Shown piece by piece: positions 7,592-17,066 of a stretch of DNA of 64,000 nt (positions are counted from its first letter, which is position 1; every line of letters starts with the position of its first letter). The notes under the pieces are model-generated. The model was not told where the DNA came from, did not search any database, and saw only the letters and a program-made list of their open reading frames with translations. The position numbers and the translations under genes are program-made. The DNA comes from JAMCRM01 sp035561075. Its GTDB lineage: Bacteria; Acidobacteriota; Terriglobia; Bryobacterales; Bryobacteraceae. The stretch covers positions 4,754 to 68,753 of the forward strand of contig DATMYF010000157.1 in assembly GCA_035561075.1 (NCBI GenBank), in the 5' to 3' direction.

Positions 7592-10369
7592 ATGGGAACG
7601 TATCGGTTTGAACCCAAAGCGGCCAGCCGGCGCCGCCGCTTTGGCCTTGCTTCCATCTTGATCGCGTTCTTTGTGCTGCTGTTCAGCGCAAGGACCATCG
7701 CCGCGTACGTCATCGACTACCAGTGGTGGAAGGAGATGGGACAGGTCCCTACCTGGTTCGGCCTGCTCAGCTATAGCATCATTCCACTGGCTCTCGCCAC
7801 CCTGTTGGCGTTTGCGGTGCTGTTCGCCGCCCATGCACGCGCGCTTAAGTTCGCAGGTGTGCGGTTGAGGGACGAACGCACCTACGCCAAGATCTCCACG
7901 CTTGCCCTGCTGGCGCTAGCCTATCTCGCCTCCACGGCCACAGTGAACACCTGGACCGTAGTTCGGTACGCGGGATCCCGGAACCTCGGCGCCGCGGCGA
8001 GCACGTGGGCCGATCCGGTGTTCCACCAGCCGCTCTCGTTCTACCTCTTCGACCTGCCGTTTCTCTCCATGCTGCGCAGTTATATCGTGGCGTTGGCCAT
8101 CCTCTCCATCCTGGTCTACTGGGTGGCCGCGCGCGTCTGGCAACTGCGCTACCGCTTCAGCGAATTCCGGGAGATGCAGGAATTCGACCCCTCCCTCCTG
8201 AAGCTGGAAGGCGGCCTGGAGTCGCGTTTTCTGCGTGGCGCCGCGGTGGTCTTCATCCTCGCCCTGGCCTTCCGCTTCTTCCTGGCGCGCTACGAGATGG
8301 TTTACAACGAGCACGGCGCCTTCATGGTGGGGATCGATTACGTCAACCAGACCTTCGGGATCCCGTTGCTGTGGGCCGTGATTTCCGCCTGCGTGATCGC
8401 CGCGATTCTCGTCATGGTGGGCCGCTGGATGCTGGCCGCGGCCATGGCGCTGGTTCTGGTGGTGAATTTCGCGGTGCCTCAACTGGTTAGCGCGCTCTAC
8501 GTGCGGCCGAATGAAATCAGCATCCAGCGGCCCTATATCAACACTCACATTCATGCTACGCGCGCCGCCTTCAACCTTGAGAACCGCATGCGCGAGATGG
8601 AGTTCGCGGGGCGGCAGGACGCCCCCATCAATGTCGCCGAGCACCGTGCCATCGTCGATAACGTGCGGCTGTGGGACTGGCGCGCTTTCCATGACACCAT
8701 CAGCCAGATCCAGGCGCTGCGGCCGTACTACGTTTTCAATGACAGCGACGTGGACCGCTACACCATCGACGGCCAGTACCGTCAGGTGCTGCTCTCGCCA
8801 CGCGAACTCGATCTGGCGAGACTGCCTGAAGCGCGCGCCCGGTGGATCAATCCGCATTTCATCTACACCCATGGCTACGGGCTGGTGATGGCCGAGGTGG
8901 CTCGCATCTCGCCCGACGGACTCCCGTATTTGATGGTGCAGGATGCGCCGCCCGAGGTGCGAACCCCCAGCCTGAAGATCACCCGTCCGGAGATCTATTA
9001 CGGCGAAGTGACCCACGAGCCGGTTTTCGTAAAGACCGAGCAGGCTGAGTTCGACTACCCCTCCGGCGAGAAGAACGTGCAGTCGCATTACAAGGGCAAC
9101 GGCGGATTCCCCGTTAAGCCGTTCGCTACACGATTGGCGGCCGCAGTGCAACAGGGCGACGCGAACATTCTGCTCACCGGGATGCTGAACGATAACAGCC
9201 GCATGATGATCCGGCGCAGGGTTGCGGAGCGCATCCGCACGCTAGCGGCCTTCATCGACTGGGACGCCGACCCGTATCTGGTGGTCAGCGCCTCGGGCCA
9301 CCTCATGTGGATCATCGACGGCTATACCACCTCCAGCGCGCACCCGTACTCGCGCAGCGTGAACGTGCAGGGGGTGGGAGAGGTGAACTATATCCGGAAC
9401 TCGGTCAAAGCCACCATCGACGCCTACGACGGCTCCACCAATTTGTACATCTTTGCCCCGAACGATCCGATTATTCTGGCATACCGGAATCTCTTTCCCG
9501 GCCTGTTCAAGCCTGAGTCCGAGATGCCGGCGGACTTGCGTGCGCACGCCCGCTATCCCGAGGCCATGTTCCGGGTGCAGGCTGAAATCTACCGCACGTA
9601 TCACATGCTGGACCCGCAGGCATTCTATAACAAAGAGGACCTTTGGGACTTCGCGCGCTATACGCCCTCGACCGGCGTGCAACCCCAGCCTGTGAGCCCG
9701 ACTTATATCGTGGCCAGCATTCCAGGGCAGGACAAGCCCGAATTTCTGCTATTGCTGCCGTTCACGCCGAGAAACAAGGACAACCTGATCGGGCTGATGC
9801 TGGCGCGCTGTGACGGCGAAAGCCTCGGGGAAATTGTTGTGCTGCAGATGTCCAAGCAGGAGTTGATGTTCGGCCCCATGCAAATTGCCGCGCGCACCAG
9901 CCAGCACCAGGTGATCGCCAGGGACCTCAGCCTCTGGAATCAACAGGGCTCGCAAGTGCTGCGGGGGCAGATTCTGGTGCTGCCGGTAGGTGAGACCCTG
10001 ATGTATGTGGACCCCATCTACATCCAGGCCACCGAAGCCCGCATGCCGCAGTTGAAAAAAGTGGTGCTGGCGGCGGGGAACCGGTTGGTATATGAGGACA
10101 CTTATGAGGAGGCCCTGGCAGCCCTGAGTTCGGGTGCGGCTGCTCTAGCCCGGCAGGCTCTCGCGGCTGAACCTCCGGCGCCCGGTGCTCCAGGAGCAGC
10201 CGCCGCGCCTGCAGCGGCGCCGACAGCGAAGGCGCCCACCCCCCCCGGCACGGACCAGAAGCTCGAAACCATTCGGCAGCACCTGAAGCGCTACCGCGAC
10301 TTCGCCGCGCAGGGGCGCTGGGCGGAGGCCGGTAAGGAACTGGAGGCTATTGAGGCGGCGGCGCGGTAA
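7592..10369 (+). CDS. UPF0182 family membrane protein
   Basis: The 925-residue protein matches UPF0182 in length and layout. It has about seven hydrophobic segments in the first 320 residues (for example RFGLASILIAFFVLLFSA), then a large soluble region with characteristic stretches such as SGHLMWIIDGYTTSSAHPYS and SVKATIDAYDGSTNLYI. An Ala/Pro-rich linker near residues 850-890 precedes a short helical tail. The family is widespread but of unknown function and is thought to be a membrane-anchored protein with a large extracytoplasmic domain. TACACT (7580-7585) ends six bases before ATG. The 3' end overlaps the convergent histidine kinase gene by 23 bases. Confidence 0.88.
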   Translation: MGTYRFEPKAASRRRRFGLASILIAFFVLLFSARTIAAYVIDYQWWKEMGQVPTWFGLLSYSIIPLALATLLAFAVLFAAHARALKFAGVRLRDERTYAKISTLALLALAYLASTATVNTWTVVRYAGSRNLGAAASTWADPVFHQPLSFYLFDLPFLSMLRSYIVALAILSILVYWVAARVWQLRYRFSEFREMQEFDPSLLKLEGGLESRFLRGAAVVFILALAFRFFLARYEMVYNEHGAFMVGIDYVNQTFGIPLLWAVISACVIAAILVMVGRWMLAAAMALVLVVNFAVPQLVSALYVRPNEISIQRPYINTHIHATRAAFNLENRMREMEFAGRQDAPINVAEHRAIVDNVRLWDWRAFHDTISQIQALRPYYVFNDSDVDRYTIDGQYRQVLLSPRELDLARLPEARARWINPHFIYTHGYGLVMAEVARISPDGLPYLMVQDAPPEVRTPSLKITRPEIYYGEVTHEPVFVKTEQAEFDYPSGEKNVQSHYKGNGGFPVKPFATRLAAAVQQGDANILLTGMLNDNSRMMIRRRVAERIRTLAAFIDWDADPYLVVSASGHLMWIIDGYTTSSAHPYSRSVNVQGVGEVNYIRNSVKATIDAYDGSTNLYIFAPNDPIILAYRNLFPGLFKPESEMPADLRAHARYPEAMFRVQAEIYRTYHMLDPQAFYNKEDLWDFARYTPSTGVQPQPVSPTYIVASIPGQDKPEFLLLLPFTPRNKDNLIGLMLARCDGESLGEIVVLQMSKQELMFGPMQIAARTSQHQVIARDLSLWNQQGSQVLRGQILVLPVGETLMYVDPIYIQATEARMPQLKKVVLAAGNRLVYEDTYEEALAALSSGAAALARQALAAEPPAPGAPGAAAAPAAAPTAKAPTPPGTDQKLETIRQHLKRYRDFAAQGRWAEAGKELEAIEAAAR

Positions 10370-13300
10370 TCGGCCCGCCGTGTTCCGTTCCGCGACGGCT
10401 CGCTAGCGCACTCCGAACCGCGCTCGCGAGCCGCTGCAACGTGTATGGTTTGGGGATAAATGGGAGGCCCTCCGGTAGTGAGCCTAAGCGGCGCGCCTCC
10501 TCCTGATTGTATCCGCTGGTAACCAGCACGGACACGTCAGGCCACCGCTTGCGTATCGTCCCCGCGACCTCTCCGCCGCCTATGACCGGCATCACCACAT
10601 CCAATAGGACGAGATCGACAGATCCATTCTTTTCAAGCAGTTCGATGGCCCGCTGCCCATCTTCGGCGAGCAGAACCGTATGGCCGAGCCGCCCCAGCGC
10701 GGACTTCGCAAAGCTACGCACGGCGGGCTCATCGTCCACCACCAGTACGGTCAAGGCTTGCTCCGCGCCAGCAGCAGTGCCGTCTCCTGACGCGCCCTGT
10801 ACAACGACGGCTATCGCCGGCAGGTAGACCGTAATGGTGCTTCCCTGGCCGGGGGCGCTCCGGACGGTAATGCCTCCCTTGTGCGAGCGCAGTATACCCT
10901 GAACGGCCGCCAGTCCGAGACCACGTCCGGTGAACTTGGTCGTGAAAAACGGGTCGAACATGCGGGCCCGCGTCGCTTCGTCGAGCCCGCAACCGCTGTC
11001 GCTCACCTCGACACACACGTACTGTCCCGGAGGGATCTGGAAGCCCGGTTCGGCGGGATGGTCCTGCCCCACGGTCCGGAGTCCCGCGGAGATCCTGACC
11101 GTGCCGTGCTTCGCTTCCCCGATCGCCTCGGCGGCATTGGTCACCAGGTTTATGATCACCTGCTGAAGCTGCACATTGTCGCCGCGCGTGGTCGGTAGAT
11201 TGTCAGGTACGTCCAGGATGAGGTCCACGTTCTTGGGAATGGAGCCCCGGATCAGGTCGGCTGACGAACGGATGACGCGCGCGAGATCCAAATCGGCTAT
11301 CTGAAACCGCCCCTTGCCGGCATACGCCAGGAGTTGGCGGGTAAGGGCGGCGGCTTTCTCAGCGGCGTCGATGATGCTCTCGATCTGCTCGACAATAGAC
11401 GGCGGTGCCTCCAGCCGCGCGAGGCTGGCGTTGCCGAGGACGCTGGTCAACAAATTGTTGAAATCGTGCGCCACGCCACCGGCCAGGACCCCGATACTCT
11501 CCAATTTCTGAGCGTGCCGCAACTGCTCTTCGACGCGCTTCCGCTCTGTAACGTCTAATTGCAGCGCCATCGCGGCCGCAACGCGTCCGTTCTCGTCGCG
11601 CAACGGGACGTACTGGGTCCAGAGCACCAGTTCCCGGTCCTCCGTCTCGTATCCCGCGACCTCGCCTTTCAAGGCGCGGCGGAAACGCTCCGCGATCAGT
11701 TCGCATATCGCGGTCCGGTCGATCACCTCCTGAAGTACCCGGCCCTCAAGCTTTTCCCGGCTGGTGCCCAGCTTGGGCAGCAGGGTTCCTTCGGCGGCGA
11801 CGATGCGCAGTTCGCGATCCACCACGTAGACCGCGCCGCCCGGGATCCCTCGCGCCACCGCACGGTAGAGGGCCTCGCTTTCGCGCAGGGCTTTCTCGAC
11901 GCGAACGCGCTCCATGGCGATTGCGAAATGGTCCGTGACGGCCTGCATCAGCGACAGGTCCCCTTCGGAGAAGCGGGACTTTGTGCGACTGCCGAACGAG
12001 AGCGTGCCAATCACTTTATTCCCGGCAAGCAAGGGGTGACAGGCATAGGCCAGGATGCCCAAAGATTTCGCCAGAGTGGTTCGCGGATCGGTGCTCTGCG
12101 GGACATCCTCCTCAACGATCCGGCAGCCGTCCCGCGCCACGCGGCCCGCAATGGCTGTGCCGTACTCGATGGATTCGAGAATACGTGTGGCTTCTTCGTC
12201 GATGCCCGCGGATGCGTTCAGCCGGAGCCGTCCGTGCATGGGATCGACGAAGAAGTTGAAGAACACATCGCAGCCGACCTTACGCATTACCATGCGGCCA
12301 AGCTCGTTCACGATGCGCTGCGGTTCTTCGCTTGCTAGGAGGCGGCCGACCACCTCGGCCAGGATCTCCTGGCGATCTTTGGCCTCGGAAAGCTTCTGTT
12401 GAGCCTCCTTACGCAGGGTGATGTCCCGTACGATGCTGAGCAGCGTTCGTGTGCCTAGAATATCCGCCCCGTGCGAACTGACCTCCACCGGGAAGGTGCT
12501 GCCATCCTTGCGGCGGTGGACCGTCTCGAAAAGCAGCGTCCGGTTGTCCGCTTCGGCCAACTGCGTCGCAACCGTCGCGTGAGTACCCTCATCTCGCAGG
12601 TCGTAGATTGACAGCTCCAGCAATTCCTCGCGGCTGTACCGATACGCCGATATGGCGGCGGCATTGGCATCGAGGATGCGCCCGTCGCGCGCTACGAAGA
12701 GAATGATATCCCGGCTGTCCGCGACCAGCAATTCAAAACGGCGAAGTGCCTCGTCGGCAATCTTGCGTTCAGAAATGTCCTGGATGGTGCCGAAGGCGCC
12801 CACCGGCGTGCCATCGGGGCCGACTTCAAATTCCACTTTCGCCCGAACCCATTTGGTGCGGCCGGCCGCCGTGATGATCCGGTGCTCAAGATCGAACGGT
12901 TTACCTTCCAGTGCCGCCTTCGAGCAGCGTTCCACCAGATCTCGATCTTCCGGGTGGAGGGCCTCCTGAAATTCGGCATAGGAAAGACGGCCGCCCCTGG
13001 GGAGTTCGAAGATGCGGCGCATTTCGTCGGACCACTGCATGTCATGGCGCAGGAGGTCCAGGCGCCAACTCCCCGTATGCGCCACGGCCTGGGCGCGTTT
13101 CAGGTCGGCCTGGCTGCGACGCAGCGCCTCGTCCGCCCGCTTACGTTCCGTAGTATCAAGGAAAGCCCCCACGGCACCGCGAACTACACCCTGCGAGTCT
13201 TTGAGCGGTAAGGCGTTGCCCCAGGCGACACAGCGCGTGCCGTCGGAATGCAAAACGTCCACCTCCACGTTGCGCACCTCGCACCCCGTCGCCGCGGCGC

Positions 13301-14285
13301 GCTGCATGGGCAATTCGTCCGGGGACAGTTCCCGGCCTCCGCAGAAATACCGGTACCGCGGCGTCACCTCTCCCGGTTCGGGAGTCTGGGAGACGTTCAC
13401 CTGCTTCGAGACGCGGTACAGATCATTGGCGGCCCGGTTCCCGACAATGTTCCGGCATTCCGAGTCACGGGACACCCACAGTGCGACGGGTGCCACCTCC
13501 ATGATCGCTTCCAGTTCCTCCGCCTGGTTGCGCAACTGCTCTTCGACGCGCCTGTGTTCGGTGATGTCCACGACTATGCCGACCAGTCGGACAAGTGATC
13601 CACTCGGGTCGGGCTCGAATCTTGCGCACATCTCGATCCAACGCACTTCGCCGTCATTCCGGCGGCGGATCCGCCACGCCCGGGAGAATCGCTGGCCGGA
13701 TTGATGCGCCGCGCGCACTGTTTCCTCGAAGACTGCGGCGTCATCGGGGTGTAGGACACTGGCACGGAATTCGGCGGCGCTGAGGACGCCATCCGCTTCG
13801 GAGCGTCCGAAGATCTCGTACATGCGCTTGTTCTGCCAGATGGACCGGTCGATCCGGGTGTCCCATTCGAAAATCCCGACCTCCGCCGAGGCGGCGGCCA
13901 GGCGATAGCGCTCCTCGTCCTCAGCCGTTTGCTTCTGAAGGGTGATGTCGCGGAAACGGACTGACGCGCCTCCGTCCCGGAAAGGCATGAGGCGAACGTC
14001 CAACCACCTCTGCGTTCCCGCGTCATGGAGTTCAAACGTTTGCGCGGAGCGCAGTTCCGCAAGTTGGCGGCAGTGCGTTTCGAAGGTCGTCCCGAGCGTG
14101 GCGCCCAGCACCTCCCATGGCGTCCGACCGGCCACGCCGGCCCATGTCACTCCGAGCAGATGCTCGCCGGCCGGGTTCAGGTAAATAAGACGAAACTGGT
14201 GGTCCAGCGCCGCCAACCCGTCCTCGACGGACTCGATCATCTCCCTGGCGAGCGCAGACCGGGCTGCGTCGTCGTCTAACGACAT
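10347..14285 (-). CDS. Hybrid sensor histidine kinase: six PAS, GAF, HisKA, HATPase, receiver
   Basis: The 1312-residue cytoplasmic hybrid kinase lacks membrane segments. Five PAS-type domains fill about residues 1-620. They are followed by a GAF domain (about 640-790) and a sixth PAS (about 800-920). The HisKA box GGVAHDFNNLL has the phospho-acceptor His940. The HATPase has an N-box in NLVTNAAEAIGE and a G-box in GRGLGLAAV. The C-terminal receiver has Asp1229 in LLDVVMP. Such proteins sense cytoplasmic redox, light or small ligands and relay phosphate to a separate regulator, which is not adjacent here. GGAG lies seven bases before ATG, so this gene has a normal ribosome site. Confidence 0.93.
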   Translation of the reverse strand: MSLDDDAARSALAREMIESVEDGLAALDHQFRLIYLNPAGEHLLGVTWAGVAGRTPWEVLGATLGTTFETHCRQLAELRSAQTFELHDAGTQRWLDVRLMPFRDGGASVRFRDITLQKQTAEDEERYRLAAASAEVGIFEWDTRIDRSIWQNKRMYEIFGRSEADGVLSAAEFRASVLHPDDAAVFEETVRAAHQSGQRFSRAWRIRRRNDGEVRWIEMCARFEPDPSGSLVRLVGIVVDITEHRRVEEQLRNQAEELEAIMEVAPVALWVSRDSECRNIVGNRAANDLYRVSKQVNVSQTPEPGEVTPRYRYFCGGRELSPDELPMQRAAATGCEVRNVEVDVLHSDGTRCVAWGNALPLKDSQGVVRGAVGAFLDTTERKRADEALRRSQADLKRAQAVAHTGSWRLDLLRHDMQWSDEMRRIFELPRGGRLSYAEFQEALHPEDRDLVERCSKAALEGKPFDLEHRIITAAGRTKWVRAKVEFEVGPDGTPVGAFGTIQDISERKIADEALRRFELLVADSRDIILFVARDGRILDANAAAISAYRYSREELLELSIYDLRDEGTHATVATQLAEADNRTLLFETVHRRKDGSTFPVEVSSHGADILGTRTLLSIVRDITLRKEAQQKLSEAKDRQEILAEVVGRLLASEEPQRIVNELGRMVMRKVGCDVFFNFFVDPMHGRLRLNASAGIDEEATRILESIEYGTAIAGRVARDGCRIVEEDVPQSTDPRTTLAKSLGILAYACHPLLAGNKVIGTLSFGSRTKSRFSEGDLSLMQAVTDHFAIAMERVRVEKALRESEALYRAVARGIPGGAVYVVDRELRIVAAEGTLLPKLGTSREKLEGRVLQEVIDRTAICELIAERFRRALKGEVAGYETEDRELVLWTQYVPLRDENGRVAAAMALQLDVTERKRVEEQLRHAQKLESIGVLAGGVAHDFNNLLTSVLGNASLARLEAPPSIVEQIESIIDAAEKAAALTRQLLAYAGKGRFQIADLDLARVIRSSADLIRGSIPKNVDLILDVPDNLPTTRGDNVQLQQVIINLVTNAAEAIGEAKHGTVRISAGLRTVGQDHPAEPGFQIPPGQYVCVEVSDSGCGLDEATRARMFDPFFTTKFTGRGLGLAAVQGILRSHKGGITVRSAPGQGSTITVYLPAIAVVVQGASGDGTAAGAEQALTVLVVDDEPAVRSFAKSALGRLGHTVLLAEDGQRAIELLEKNGSVDLVLLDVVMPVIGGGEVAGTIRKRWPDVSVLVTSGYNQEEARRLGSLPEGLPFIPKPYTLQRLASAVRSALASRRGTEHGGPITAPPPQ

Positions 14286-14316
14286 GGATGGTCTCCGAGA
14301 GCCTAAATGTGTTTGT

Positions 14317-14322
14317 ATTGTA
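14317..14322 (-). promoter_or_regulatory. Likely -10 box for the PAS hybrid kinase
   Basis: On the minus strand TACAAT sits in an AT-rich island (14307-14332) that stands out from the GC-rich surroundings. It is placed to give a leader of about 25 bases that contains the GGAG ribosome site. No convincing -35 box is seen; its position would fall inside the end of ilvD. Confidence 0.4.
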
Positions 14323-14352
14323 TCTTACATTAAGGCTCCCGGACGGCCCTGG

Positions 14353-16053
14353 CTAGTGCCGCATGGCAGCCGCTAACGCGGCTACCTGGGGGGTGCACGT
14401 AATGGCTCCCTCGGAGGCCGAAGCGACCAGCGCGCAATACTTTGCGAATACCCCAGTAGTGTACCGGGGAGCGGGCGGAGTCCAGCCAAGGAGACGGTGC
14501 TCGATTTCCTCGGGCGCGACATCCAGATTCAATATGCCGGTCTGGGCGTCGATGGTGATCCGGTCGCCTTCCCGAACCGCTGCGATGGGACCGCCATTGT
14601 ATGCCTCCGGTGCGACGTGCGCGACCATGAACCCGTGGGTGGCCCCGCTGAAACGGCCGTCGGTGAGGAGCGCCACGCTATCGGACAAGCCCGCGCCCAC
14701 GATGGCGCCGGTAACCCCGAGCATCTCCCGCATGCCGGGGCCACCGCGCGGTCCCTCGTATCGAATTACCACCACGTCCCCGGGACGGATGTCGCCGCGG
14801 GTGACCGCCGCCATGGCGTCCTCCTCGCGGTCAAAGACCCGCGCCGGACCCGCATGGGTCATCCGGTCATGCCCGGCAAGTTTGATGATGCAGCCCTCCG
14901 GCGCCAGGGACCCGCGCAGGACGGTGATGCCGCCGCGCGGCTTGAGCGGGCGGTCGAGCGGGCGTACCACTTCCTGGCCGGGCGTCTCGTGCGCTTCGGC
15001 GGCCTCCTCGGCGTAGGTGCGGCCGGTGCAGGTCATGGTGGAGCCGTCCACATAGCCGCCGTCGAGCAGGCGCTTGGCGATTACCGGAATCCCGCCGGCC
15101 TTATCTACATCCACGGCCACGAAGCGGCCGCCCGGCTTGATATCCACCAGTACGGGGGTGCGGTCGCAGATGGCGCGGAAATCATCAATGGCCAGGGGAA
15201 CACCGGCTTCCCGCGCCATGGCCAGCAGGTGCAGCACGGCATTAGTGGAACCGCCGGTGGCGGCCACCCCCGCAATGGCGTTGTCGATAGCGCGGCGGGT
15301 GACGATATCGCGCGGCCGGATGTTCTTCCGCACTGCGTCCATAATGACGCGCCCGCAACGCGCGCTCACATCTCCTTTGCGCGGGTCCACCTGGGGGACT
15401 GCGGCGGTGCCCATTGGCGCCAGGCCGATCAGTTCCATCACCGTAGCCATGGTGTTGGCGGTGAACTGGCCTCCGCAAGCACCGGCGCCAGGGCAGGCGT
15501 GGTCCTCGATTTCCTTTAGTTCCCGGTCCCCGATACGCCCCGCGGCGTGGGCGCCCACGGCTTCGAAAACGTCCTGAATGGTGATATCGCGTCCCGCGTG
15601 ATGGCCGGGCATAATGGACCCGCCGTAGAGGATCACACCCGGCACGTTCAGGCGCAACAGCGCCATGGCCGCGCCGGGAATCGTCTTGTCGCAGGCCACC
15701 AGCGCCACGACACCGTCGAACATGTGGCCGCGGACGAGCAGTTCGATCGAGTCCGCGATCACCTCGCGGCTCACCAGCGACGCCTTCATGCCTTCCGTTC
15801 CCATGGTGACGCCGTCGCTGATGGCGATGGTATTGAACTCCATGGGGGTGCCTCCGGCCGCCCGGATGCCTTCCTTCACCTTGACCGCCAGTTCCCGCAG
15901 ATTGTAGTTGCAGGGCATGGTTTCGATCCAGGTATTGGCTACCCCGATAATCGGCTTAGCCAGGTCCTCATCGGTGAAGCCGATGGCCTTGAGCATCGCG
16001 CGCGCCGGAGCCCGGTCGCGCCCCTGAGTGATGGTGTGGCTGGTGAGTTCCAT
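14353..16053 (-). CDS. ilvD: Dihydroxy-acid dehydratase
   Basis: The 566-residue protein makes the 2-keto-acid precursors of valine and isoleucine by dehydrating 2,3-dihydroxy acids. Three conserved cysteines are visible, in ETMPCNYNL, VALVACDKTIPGAAMA and GACGGQFTANTMA. This pattern fits the [2Fe-2S] class of the IlvD/Edd family. The C-terminal signature is DGRFSGATHGFMVAHVAPEA. It lies 16 bases after glpX on the same strand and is probably co-transcribed with it, linking branched-chain amino-acid synthesis with gluconeogenesis. No T-box or leader peptide fits in the short gap. Confidence 0.95.
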   Translation of the reverse strand: MELTSHTITQGRDRAPARAMLKAIGFTDEDLAKPIIGVANTWIETMPCNYNLRELAVKVKEGIRAAGGTPMEFNTIAISDGVTMGTEGMKASLVSREVIADSIELLVRGHMFDGVVALVACDKTIPGAAMALLRLNVPGVILYGGSIMPGHHAGRDITIQDVFEAVGAHAAGRIGDRELKEIEDHACPGAGACGGQFTANTMATVMELIGLAPMGTAAVPQVDPRKGDVSARCGRVIMDAVRKNIRPRDIVTRRAIDNAIAGVAATGGSTNAVLHLLAMAREAGVPLAIDDFRAICDRTPVLVDIKPGGRFVAVDVDKAGGIPVIAKRLLDGGYVDGSTMTCTGRTYAEEAAEAHETPGQEVVRPLDRPLKPRGGITVLRGSLAPEGCIIKLAGHDRMTHAGPARVFDREEDAMAAVTRGDIRPGDVVVIRYEGPRGGPGMREMLGVTGAIVGAGLSDSVALLTDGRFSGATHGFMVAHVAPEAYNGGPIAAVREGDRITIDAQTGILNLDVAPEEIEHRLLGWTPPAPRYTTGVFAKYCALVASASEGAITCTPQVAALAAAMRH

Positions 16054-16069
16054 AGGTGAATCTTACCGC

Positions 16070-17047
16070 TTAACGAAACCTGACCTTCACGTCGGGTTTG
16101 TTTTCCAGGTGGACGGTATCGACGAAGCGGACGCGCGCCGGTTGCAGGGTCATCACGATCGACTGCGTGCGGATGCCGTCGCCGAAGAAACGCACCCCCT
16201 GCAGCAGGTTGCCGTCGGTGACGCCGCAGCCGGCGAAAACCAGTTCGCGGCCCGGCGCGAGGTCCTGGGTCTGGTAGACACGCTCCGGGTCGCGGATCCC
16301 CATGGACTGCATACGCTCGCGCTGCGCTTCGTCGTTGACCAGCAGGCGGCCGAGGATTTCACCATTGAGGCAGCGCAGTGCGGCAGCCGTGAGCACGCCT
16401 TCGGGTGCGCCGCCCGAACCCATCACGGCATGCACGCCGGTGCCGGCAACCGCCGCGGCGATGCCCGCCGAGAGGTCGCCATCGGTGATCAGGCGGATGC
16501 GCGCGCCGGCCTCCCGGATATCGGCGATCAGCTTCTGGTGGCGCGGACGATCGAGCACCACCACGACGAGGTCGTCCACCCCGCGCTGGAGCCGCCGCGC
16601 GATGGCTTTCAGATTATGGCGGACGGGCGCGTCAAGTTCCACCGCGCCCTTGGCCGCGGGGCCCACAACGATCTTTTCCATGTAGCAGTCGGGGGCGTGC
16701 AGCAGTCCGCCGCGCTCGGAGGCGGCCAGCACCGTGATGGCCCCGCCGCTGCCGGTGGCGCACAGGTTGGTACCCTCCAGCGGGTCTACCGCTATGTCCA
16801 CCTGGCGGGCGCCCTGGCCGTCGCGCGCCGAGCCGACGCGCTCCCCGATGTAGAGCATGGGGGCGGCATCGCGCTCGCCCTCCCCGATCACGATGGTGCC
16901 GTCGATGGCGGTCTCGTCCAGGGCATGGCGCATTGCCTCCACGGCCGCCCGGTCGGCCACTTCGCCATTTCCCATCCCCATGGTCCGGGCCGATGCGATG
17001 GCAGCCTCTTCCACCACGCGCAGCACTTCCAGCGAGAGATCGAACAT
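16070..17047 (-). CDS. glpX: Class II fructose-1,6-bisphosphatase
   Basis: The 325-residue GlpX-type phosphatase converts fructose-1,6-bisphosphate to fructose-6-phosphate. The family signatures GEGERDAAPMLYIGE (metal-binding), VDPLEGTNLCATG and MGSGGAPEGVLTAAALRC are present, and the length is normal. It heads a two-gene unit with ilvD. Its start faces the D-2-hydroxyacid dehydrogenase gene across only 19 bases, so the two promoters must overlap the neighbouring 5' ends. A GGAG sequence lies about 12 bases before ATG on the minus strand. Together with the class II aldolase at 34746 it suggests an active gluconeogenic route. Confidence 0.95.
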   Translation of the reverse strand: MFDLSLEVLRVVEEAAIASARTMGMGNGEVADRAAVEAMRHALDETAIDGTIVIGEGERDAAPMLYIGERVGSARDGQGARQVDIAVDPLEGTNLCATGSGGAITVLAASERGGLLHAPDCYMEKIVVGPAAKGAVELDAPVRHNLKAIARRLQRGVDDLVVVVLDRPRHQKLIADIREAGARIRLITDGDLSAGIAAAVAGTGVHAVMGSGGAPEGVLTAAALRCLNGEILGRLLVNDEAQRERMQSMGIRDPERVYQTQDLAPGRELVFAGCGVTDGNLLQGVRFFGDGIRTQSIVMTLQPARVRFVDTVHLENKPDVKVRFR

Positions 17048-17066
17048 GTGCTACATTCGCTCCTAC

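Noticed and set aside
16054..16069. Leader-peptide or T-box control of ilvD
   Set aside because: Only 16 bases separate glpX and ilvD, too short for such an element.
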